Assembly (NCBI RefSeq): GCF_900176655.1
Contig: NZ_LT838843.1
Span: 899,341 to 936,974 of the forward strand
Origin: Collinsella vaginalis
GTDB taxonomy: Bacteria; Actinomycetota; Coriobacteriia; Coriobacteriales; Coriobacteriaceae
Direction: 5' to 3'
Length of the DNA: 37,634 bases
In this document: positions 31,805-37,634 of the stretch, piece by piece
How positions within the stretch are numbered: the stretch's first letter is position 1
How the letters are laid out: the number at the start of each line of letters is the position of its first letter
Position numbers and translations under genes: made by a program
Notes under the pieces: generated by a model
What the model was told of the DNA's origin: nothing
Seen by the model: the letters and a program-made list of their open reading frames with translations, nothing else
The model's database searches: none

Positions 31805-31972
31805 AAGTCAGACTGACGGTTATGCGGCCATAAGGCAGAGAGTTTTGGACGCACAGTCTTCTGGCGACATGGGCGCCGTTGTCCGCTTATCTTCTACCGT
31901 TTGCCGATGGTACAGCGATCTCAGCGCTACATAATGCATTTAATCTGATACTACTTCTAACAATACAAACCA

Positions 31973-31985
31973 TAACATTATGTTA
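31973..31985 (+). promoter_or_regulatory. Palindromic operator candidate before the PTS IIA gene
   Basis: TAACAT-T-ATGTTA is a perfect inverted repeat around one base, directly before the RBS AGGAGA of the IIA gene. It is made of the same AACAT/ATGTT words as the other operator candidates but with the half-sites facing the other way. The preceding ~170 bp after the regulator gene holds no recognisable gene. Confidence 0.5.
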
Positions 31986-31996
31986 GGAGATAGACA

Positions 31997-32413
31997 GTGA
32001 ATAAAATACTGCTTGCGAGCCATGGTCCTCTTGCGACTGCAATGAAAGCGGCGGCAGAGCTTTTTACTGGACCGACAGATAGGATCGAAAGCATATGCGC
32101 CTATGTTGATGAGGCGTCTATGGATGTAGGCGTGCTCATTGATGCTTGGTTGGCGTCGCGCCACGTAAACGACCGATGGGTTGTGATCACGGATATTTTT
32201 GGTGGATCGGTGAACAATGAATTCATGGTTCGAATGGCGGATGGCGGCTTCATGCTCATCGCCGGTATGAATTTGGGATTGGTCATCGAGTTGGCGTGTG
32301 GGCTAGACAGACTTAGCCTCGAAAACGTTGAACAGTCTGTGGAGCAGTCTCGTGCGGGCATCGTATTCTGCAACAACCTTGCCACAGCAGGTGGGGAGGA
32401 TGAGGAGTTCTGA
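31997..32413 (+). CDS. PTS mannose/fructose/sorbose-family IIA component
   Basis: This 138-aa cytoplasmic IIA domain has the phosphorylated histidine His9 in A-S-H-G-P-L-A and the family block V-I-T-D-I-F-G-G-S-V-N-N near residue 65. It accepts phosphate from HPr and passes it to IIB. The GTG at 31997 follows AGGAGA. It lies 67 bp before IIB, with IIC and IID in a second transcript 2 kb away, which is an unusual split for this family. HPr and enzyme I are not in the window. Confidence 0.9.
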   Translation: MNKILLASHGPLATAMKAAAELFTGPTDRIESICAYVDEASMDVGVLIDAWLASRHVNDRWVVITDIFGGSVNNEFMVRMADGGFMLIAGMNLGLVIELACGLDRLSLENVEQSVEQSRAGIVFCNNLATAGGEDEEF

Positions 32414-32480
32414 TTGCAGGCTATCCGTTTCTTTCATTTCGCGTAGCAAAACTGGGCAAAGGCGAGGGAAGGCCACTGTC

Positions 32481-32954
32481 ATGATTAAACTTATGAGAAT
32501 TGACTATCGTCTCATTCACGGCCAGGTTGCAATGGCCTGGACGTCAGCAATTGGCGCCAATTGCCTTTTGGTGGCAAACGATGCGGTTAGCAAGGACAGC
32601 ATGCGTATAACGACCCTGAAATTGGCGCGCCCAGCTGGCTGTAAGCTTGTGATCAAAAGTGTCGAGGATTCAATTACGGCTCTTAACAGCGGCGTGACTG
32701 ATCCGTATAACCTATTCATCATTGTTGAGTCTGTTGAAGATGCCTACAGACTCGCGAAGGGATATCGAAACATACGAAGCATCAATTTTGGGGGTGCAAA
32801 GCCGCAGAAGGATTGCACGCGCAAACTCTCTGTGACCACCCCTGTTTCCGAGTGTGACATGCAGCTCCTCAAAGAGCTTGTAAATGAGGGAATTGAGATT
32901 GAAATTAGACAGGTTCCAGGTGATGAAAAAATCAACGTGAGTAAGCTACTGTAG
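32481..32954 (+). CDS. PTS mannose/fructose/sorbose-family IIB component
   Basis: This 157-aa IIB subunit starts with M-I-K-L-M-R-I-D-Y-R-L-I-H-G-Q-V, where His13 is the phosphorylation site, followed by W-T-S-A-I-G-A-N. The family length (~155-165 aa) fits. It transfers phosphate to the sugar moving through IIC-IID. The ATG at 32481 is chosen because the family motif starts there; the open frame upstream overlaps the IIA gene. A terminator follows, so IIA-IIB may form one transcript with or without the GntR genes. Confidence 0.92.
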   Translation: MIKLMRIDYRLIHGQVAMAWTSAIGANCLLVANDAVSKDSMRITTLKLARPAGCKLVIKSVEDSITALNSGVTDPYNLFIIVESVEDAYRLAKGYRNIRSINFGGAKPQKDCTRKLSVTTPVSECDMQLLKELVNEGIEIEIRQVPGDEKINVSKLL

Positions 32955-32992
32955 AGAAGCTGAGCGTCCTCCTGATGTGCACTCGCAGCGTT

Positions 32993-33026
32993 AGCCGCAG
33001 ACATTGCTTAGATGCCTGCGGCTTTT
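32993..33026 (+). terminator. Rho-independent terminator after PTS IIB
   Basis: AGCCGCAG (32993-33000) pairs with CTGCGGCT (33016-33023), followed by TTTCT. Perfect 8-bp stem. It separates IIA-IIB from SIS-IIC-IID. Confidence 0.8.
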
Positions 33027-33099
33027 CTGTGTCCGTACCTACCCGCTTAGATTTTGAGATGGAAAATGAAGATAGCGCAGAACTCGTTTATATCCATAG

Positions 33100-33178
33100 T
33101 ACCGTTCACCGGCCACACCACGTAATCAAAATATCAGGTAAATAGCACTATCGATTGCTAATCTCTACCGTTCACCGG
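33100..33178 (+). repeat. 13-bp direct repeat upstream of the SIS promoter
   Basis: TACCGTTCACCGG occurs at 33100-33112 and 33166-33178, 66 bp apart. The second copy is extended to the inverted form TACCG-TTCA-CCGGTA. The copies sit at about -100 and -35 relative to the TATAAT at 33201, as expected of paired activator sites or a repression loop. Confidence 0.55.
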
Positions 33179-33200
33179 TACGGGAAATCTTTTCTAGACA

Positions 33201-33218
33201 TATAATGTTATAGAACAT
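33201..33218 (+). promoter_or_regulatory. SIS-IIC-IID promoter -10 box with overlapping operator
   Basis: A consensus TATAAT (33201-33206) overlaps the palindrome ATGTT-ATAG-AACAT (33205-33218). The half-sites match those before the first GntR gene (ATGTT-ATA-AACAT). No good -35 box lies 17 bp upstream, which suggests an activator-dependent promoter. Confidence 0.6.
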
Positions 33219-33296
33219 AATATACAAATATGAAATACCTATCAGAATAAATTAGATAGGGATTCAATAAGGGGAACGACCCAAGGAGGAAAGACA

Positions 33297-34331
33297 ATGT
33301 TCAATTTCGACGAACCTCGTTACGCAAAGGTTGTCAGCGATGCGCTGGCGCTTCGACCTCAGATTGAGACGGCTGTTGATGAAATTTGTGAGCGGGGCTA
33401 CTCCAATATCTTCTTCATTGGTTGCGGAGGTACGTGGGCGCACACACTTCCGATGAAGTATTGGGTCGATACGACAACAGCAGCTGTTGATGTCCGTTGC
33501 GAAATTGCTTCGGAGTTCCTGGCCTGCCCGCCCAAAGCATTTGGAAAAGAGTCCATCTGCGTGTTTTCCACGCGCACTGGTACAACGCCCGAGATCATCG
33601 AAGCGGCAAAATACTGTCAGGCTAGCGGTGCCCGCACTATGATGTATGTTTCCAACGACGGTACCCCTGCCACCGAGTTTGCAGATTACAAATTCTATAG
33701 CTTCGCTGAGGATGACGTGCTGTGCGAAGCTATTTACTCTTATCAGATCCCGCTGGTTGCTCGCTTTCTTAAAAACGCTGGCGCGTTTCCCAAGTACGAC
33801 GTATTCATGGACGAGTTTGGCCAGATTCAGCCGTATCTTCTGAAGGCCAAACAGGATCAGGATGTGCGCTGCGCCGCCATGGCAGAGGATTTCAAGGATT
33901 TGGACTACCACATGGTTCTAGGCTCAGGCATGTTGTGGGGCGAGGCCTACGACTACGCCATGTGTATCCTTGAAGAGATGCAGTGGATTAAAACCAAGTC
34001 TATTCACGCTGCCGAGTTCTTTCACGGCACTATCGAGCTGTGTGAGGAAGGTACGAGCCTGATCATGCTTTACGGCGAAGATGACACCCGCAATCTCATG
34101 GATCGCGTTGACAACTTCACACATTTGCTTGCTGATGAGAAAGGCATTCAGCTTCGCGTGAACAAGTTTGATACCGCTGAGGTTGAATTGCCCTTCAGCG
34201 ATCCTGAGTTTCGCAAAATCGTGTCTCCGATGGTGATATACACCATCACAGAACGTTTGAGCTGCCATCTCGCAAATGTGCGCAATCACCCGCTTACCAC
34301 ACGTCGCTACTATCATCAGATGAACTATTAG
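33297..34331 (+). CDS. SIS-domain sugar-phosphate deglycase/isomerase (FrlB/GfrF-like)
   Basis: This 344-aa protein has two SIS phosphosugar-binding domains (about 30-150 and 200-330) with G-C-G-G-T, S-T-R-T-G-T-T-P-E and the second-domain helix K-S-I-H-A-A-E-F-F-H-G. The C-terminus R-N-H-P-L-T-T-R-R-Y-Y-H is, as I recall, characteristic of FrlB-like fructoselysine-6-phosphate deglycases. Next to a mannose-family PTS this resembles the Gfr/Frl systems, in which the PTS phosphorylates an Amadori compound and the deglycase releases glucose 6-phosphate and an amino acid. No FrlD-type kinase is present, and none would be needed with a PTS. Other SIS isomerases or AgaS-like deaminases cannot be excluded. 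ATG at 33297 with AAGGAGGA upstream. Confidence 0.8.
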   Translation: MFNFDEPRYAKVVSDALALRPQIETAVDEICERGYSNIFFIGCGGTWAHTLPMKYWVDTTTAAVDVRCEIASEFLACPPKAFGKESICVFSTRTGTTPEIIEAAKYCQASGARTMMYVSNDGTPATEFADYKFYSFAEDDVLCEAIYSYQIPLVARFLKNAGAFPKYDVFMDEFGQIQPYLLKAKQDQDVRCAAMAEDFKDLDYHMVLGSGMLWGEAYDYAMCILEEMQWIKTKSIHAAEFFHGTIELCEEGTSLIMLYGEDDTRNLMDRVDNFTHLLADEKGIQLRVNKFDTAEVELPFSDPEFRKIVSPMVIYTITERLSCHLANVRNHPLTTRRYYHQMNY

Positions 34332-34406
34332 GTTCGGACTGTATATACCGGTTGTTCGAGGTGGCTCAGATCGATTTGCTTCGGTTTTAAGAGAAGGTGA
34401 CCTACC

Positions 34407-35177
34407 ATGGTTGTCCAGTTCATCTTGATTTCATTGGTTGCGTTCATGGCCTCGCTTGACGAACAGCTGCTCGGCATTACCATGCTGGGGCGCCCCCTGT
34501 TCACGAGTCTGTTCGTTGGACTCATTCTGGGGGATGTTCAGTCAGCAGTTATGGTTGGCGCCGTCCTTGAGTCCATGTTCATGGGTTCTGTGATGGTTGG
34601 GGCTGCAGTTCCGCCCGAGGTATATGCCTCGGGAGTTCTTGGTTGCGCCTTTGCTGTGACAACGGGTGCTGGCGCAGCTGCTGCAGTCGCGCTCGCGCTT
34701 CCTGTTTCTGTGTTTCTTCAGGTTTGGCGAAATTTCTGTTACGCCGTACCCGGTGCATATGCGAGCAAGAAGATTGACGTCGCGCTTGCAAGGCATGACC
34801 TCGGTAGAGCTAACCTATACCATTTAACTATTGTTCCGCTTGCGATTGGCATTCCATCTGCGCTTTTGGTGTTTTGCTCGCTTTACTTCGGAGCTGATCT
34901 CATCAACAACGCCTTATCGATGATTCCTCAGTTTGTGATGGACGGCTTGAACGTTGCCTCAGGTGTGATGGCTTGTGTCGGCTTTGCACTTCTAATTCGT
35001 ACGATGTCAAACAACAAACTGCTCCCGTACCTGTTTATTGGATTCATCCTTGTGACCTACCTTGGGATGGATGTGATTAGCGTTGCCATCCTTGCTGCAT
35101 GTGTCGCTGCGCTCAATATGTTCAAGCAAGGTCCGGTCACGGAAACCGCCGAGCTTGTTGAGGAGGATGATTTCTAA
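34407..35177 (+). CDS. PTS mannose/fructose/sorbose-family IIC component
   Basis: This 256-aa hydrophobic protein, about six to seven membrane segments, forms part of the sugar channel with IID. Family features are the start with an early D-E-Q-L-L-G loop, L-G-R-P-L-F-T-S-L-F-V-G-L-I-L-G-D and G-A-V-L-E-S-M-F-M-G. The ATG at 34407 follows GAAGGTGA with moderate spacing. It lies 75 bp after the SIS gene and shares the TAATG junction with IID. Confidence 0.93.
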   Translation: MVVQFILISLVAFMASLDEQLLGITMLGRPLFTSLFVGLILGDVQSAVMVGAVLESMFMGSVMVGAAVPPEVYASGVLGCAFAVTTGAGAAAAVALALPVSVFLQVWRNFCYAVPGAYASKKIDVALARHDLGRANLYHLTIVPLAIGIPSALLVFCSLYFGADLINNALSMIPQFVMDGLNVASGVMACVGFALLIRTMSNNKLLPYLFIGFILVTYLGMDVISVAILAACVAALNMFKQGPVTETAELVEEDDF

Positions 35178-36040
35178 TGATCGACAACAATAGGAATGTA
35201 GTTCAGGGTGTAGATGGTTCGGACGCAAATACAGGCTCAATTATGACGTCTGATATGTATCGAAGTGTATTCCTACGTCAGTTCACGAGTCAATGCTCCC
35301 AGTCATACGACAAGATGATGGCGTACGGTTTCATGTATACCCTTGAGAAGCCGTTGCGAAAAATCTATCCGAACGATGATGAGTATTACAGTGCTCTCGA
35401 TCGCCATACTGAATTCTTCAACATGACTCCTCATATTTTGCCATTTGTGGCGGGTCTGTCAATTTCCATGGAAGAACAGGCATCTAAAGACCCTATGTTC
35501 GATGTTTCAACCATTAATGCTGTGAAGGTGGGCTTGATGGGGCCACTATCTGGCATTGGCGATTCGTTTTACTGGGGGACGTTTCGCGTTGTCGCTGCGG
35601 GCATCGGCATCGGACTTGCTGCTACCGGAAATCCCCTAGGTCCGGTTGTCTACGCTCTCATCTACTCGGTGATTAATATTGCAACACGCGTGATAACGGC
35701 ACGGTTTGGCTATGATATGGGGACTAAGTTTCTCGAGAAATCTGCTCAGGATAATCTGATGGGTAGGGTGACGGATGCTGCTGGCGTGTTGGGCATGACA
35801 GTTGTTGGCGCCATGATCGCCACCATGGTCGTGCTGAATACATCACTGGTGTTCAATCTTGGCGGAGCCGAGATTTCGATTCAAGGGATCCTCGACGAAA
35901 TCTTCCAAGGGGCACTTCCTCTGGCGGCGACCTTTATCTGCCTTTGGTTATATAAGAGGGGTGTCAGGACAATCTGGATCATCTTAGGCATATTTGCGGT
36001 TTGCATTTTGGGCTGCGCCGTCGGAGTGTTTGCAGCGTAG
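35177..36040 (+). CDS. PTS mannose/fructose/sorbose-family IID component
   Basis: This 287-aa protein has a hydrophilic N-terminal half and membrane segments mainly in the C-terminal half, as in ManZ/AgaD/GfrD. Motifs include F-L-R-Q-F-T, Y-D-K-M-M-A-Y-G-F-M-Y, F-F-N-M-T-P, M-E-E-Q and the hallmark G-L-M-G-P-L-S-G-I-G-D-S-F-Y-W-G-T. Start and the IIC stop overlap by one base (TAATG), implying coupled translation. The first ~25 residues are extra compared with the family core. Last gene of the island; a terminator lies about 175 bp further on. Confidence 0.94.
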   Translation: MIDNNRNVVQGVDGSDANTGSIMTSDMYRSVFLRQFTSQCSQSYDKMMAYGFMYTLEKPLRKIYPNDDEYYSALDRHTEFFNMTPHILPFVAGLSISMEEQASKDPMFDVSTINAVKVGLMGPLSGIGDSFYWGTFRVVAAGIGIGLAATGNPLGPVVYALIYSVINIATRVITARFGYDMGTKFLEKSAQDNLMGRVTDAAGVLGMTVVGAMIATMVVLNTSLVFNLGGAEISIQGILDEIFQGALPLAATFICLWLYKRGVRTIWIILGIFAVCILGCAVGVFAA

Positions 36041-37081
36041 ATCGCGAGGACGCAACGTGTGCGTATGTGTGCAGAAGGAAGCGCTATGTGAAGAAGGAAG
36101 CGCTGCAGCAAAGACTAGCATGGGTCAACCGTTAGCAAGCATAAGGGCATTCCTTCCGAAATTGCAGGCCAAGCAGGGCGCATAAAAACTGCTCGGTGTT
36201 TACCGTCTGCACCTAAGCGGGGCGTTCGAAAGGACGCTCCGCTTTTCACGCCGCCTTGATGGTGGGCCTCTAGTTTTGACTCACGCGGGGATTTCAGGTG
36301 CGGATGGCGGGGGATAGAAAGATGCTGGGACGTTGAAACAGCATAAAGGCGGGCAAAGGTCGGGTCGATTGAGTGATTTAGGACACAGCGGCTCGATCCA
36401 CCTAGTGATCAACCAATGCCAGCGGTACATCTTGTCGTAGCTGATCGATAGGGCTGTCGGGAAAGTGTAGATAGAGACCCGCGTAGGTGAAACTGCCCCG
36501 TAGGCGGGGAAGGGATCAGTTACGCATGAGATATGGCACAGTTCCATTGCATATTGACGCCAATGTCAATCATGGTAATCAAGTCATTCGTCGCAAGTTG
36601 TTACAGAAGGTCGCCTAGAGAAATCAAAGGGAGGTAATGCCGCGATTGCAGACGGAGCAGAGTCAGAATCCTCAATTAAACTACCCCCCTTTTGTGTCGG
36701 TCCCGTGGAGACCCCGATCCCCGACCCCGGCGGGCCCGGGGTCTGGCATTATGTCTCCTTGCCGCGCGGAGCCGGGCGGGCCCGAAAGGGGGTCCGGGGA
36801 CGCGGCGGCGGGCACCTTCAGAACCGGATACTGCGAGGGCCCGGGGGGAGACCCCCGGGACACGGAACAGGTGGAGAGATACCACTTCAGAAGAGATAAG
36901 CAGTGATGTGACCAAGTCAAGCGAATGGACGAGGGACGCCCCGTCGGGGCGGCCCCCTGTGATATTCCTTTCTTGAGGACAGAACGGCGGATATCTTTAC
37001 AACGAATGGAATCCGATCGGCGTCATCGCCGGCCGGACGGGCTCCCGCGCCCACTAAGGGGCCGCCCCGAGCGGCCCCTCT
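36041..37081. other. Gene-free stretch and rrn operon leader
   Basis: No protein gene is supported in this 1-kb region. It contains a 13-bp direct repeat AGAAGGAAGCGCT (36073-36085, 36092-36104), a terminator (36216-36246), an unexplained stretch at about 36250-36600, then a sharply GC-richer leader from about 36690. Leader hairpins are GACCCCGG/CCGGGGTC (36723-36743), CCCGGGGG-GAGA-CCCCCGGG (36840-36859, a GNRA loop) and AGGGGCCGC/GCGGCCCCT (37057-37079) directly before the 16S gene. The words CCTTCAGAACCGGATA (about 36814) and AAGTCAAGCGAATGG (about 36913) resemble rrn spacer sequences. I could not place the rrn promoters with confidence. Confidence 0.5.
36216..36246 (+). terminator. Rho-independent terminator after the PTS island
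   Basis: AGCGGGGCGT (36216-36225), 8-nt loop, ACGCTCCGCT (36234-36243), then TTTT. Ten-bp stem with one G-U pair. Confidence 0.85.

Positions 37082-37634
<553 letters not shown>

Larger units (their letters stand above)
32955..33296. promoter_or_regulatory. Intergenic control region before the SIS-IIC-IID operon
   Basis: This 342-bp gap holds a terminator (32993-33026), a 13-bp direct repeat, a TATAAT -10 box with an overlapping operator, and a strong RBS (CAAGGAGG) before the SIS gene. The elements are listed separately. No gene was found in it. Confidence 0.6.

Noticed and set aside
31617..31934. 105-codon frame overlapping the end of the second GntR gene
   Set aside because: Mostly out-of-frame GntR sequence, no RBS, and the non-overlapping tail of ~40 residues matches nothing I know.
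33061..33296. Sigma-54-type promoter of LevR-regulated mannose PTS operons
   Set aside because: No TGGCAC-N5-TTGCA-like element found and no LevR-type regulator present; TATAAT and GntR genes suggest ordinary sigma control.
35994..36185. 63-codon frame after PTS IID
   Set aside because: Begins inside IID in another frame and is mainly translated short repeats; no RBS.
36637..36976. Several overlapping frames in the rrn leader
   Set aside because: GC-rich structured leader DNA is open in many frames; translations are Pro/Arg/Gly-rich and lack family features.

Overview
The window comes from a high-GC Gram-positive gut actinobacterium of class Coriobacteriia, most likely Collinsella or a close relative such as Enorma. 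The main evidence is the first ~550 nt of a 16S rRNA gene at the right edge, which reads like Coriobacteriaceae 16S. The dlt (D-alanylation) operon, frequent GTG starts and strong GC bias agree with this. Genus placement is from memory of the 16S sequence, not from a search.

Layout. (1) 1-401: C-terminal nuclease end of an AddA/UvrD-type helicase. (2) 854-5335: dltA-dltB-dltC-[DltX-like microprotein]-dltD, which loads D-alanine and moves it across the membrane onto teichoic-acid-type polymers. (3) 5336-5799: first cluster of a ~26-bp dispersed repeat. (4) 5800-7134, minus strand: homoserine dehydrogenase. (5) 7467-12297: complete branched-chain amino-acid ABC importer livKHMGF with a structured leader and an intercistronic hairpin. 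(6) 12298-12808: second repeat cluster, containing a perfect 40-bp-period array. (7) 12809-14596: BASS-family transporter and a GalT/HIT-like protein. (8) 14862-20567: a large RecJ-RecQ-like fusion followed by a bifunctional RelA/SpoT homologue. (9) 20938-23808: APC permease and metal-dependent amidohydrolase, a probable import-and-cleave pair, closed by a strong terminator. (10) 23968-26226: LytS-type histidine kinase and LytTR response regulator, then an MBL-fold hydrolase. (11) 27297-28163: class II fructose-bisphosphate aldolase. (12) 28389-30018: tRNA-Leu(CAA) and infC-rpmI-rplT with an attenuator-like leader. (13) 30296-36040: a visibly AT-richer catabolic island with two GntR/UTRA regulators, mannose-family PTS IIA and IIB, then an SIS-domain deglycase/isomerase with IIC and IID. 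(14) 36041-37081: a mostly gene-free rrn leader, then 16S rRNA.

The most interesting points are: the dispersed repeat family, whose two hairpin copies are reverse complements of each other; the DltX-like microprotein ending in SAEF, with serine where I expect the acyl-carrying tyrosine; the RecJ-helicase fusion; a probable AUA start codon for infC; and the PTS/SIS island. The last fits uptake and deglycation of Amadori products such as fructoselysine, and has shared palindromic operators at its three promoter regions.
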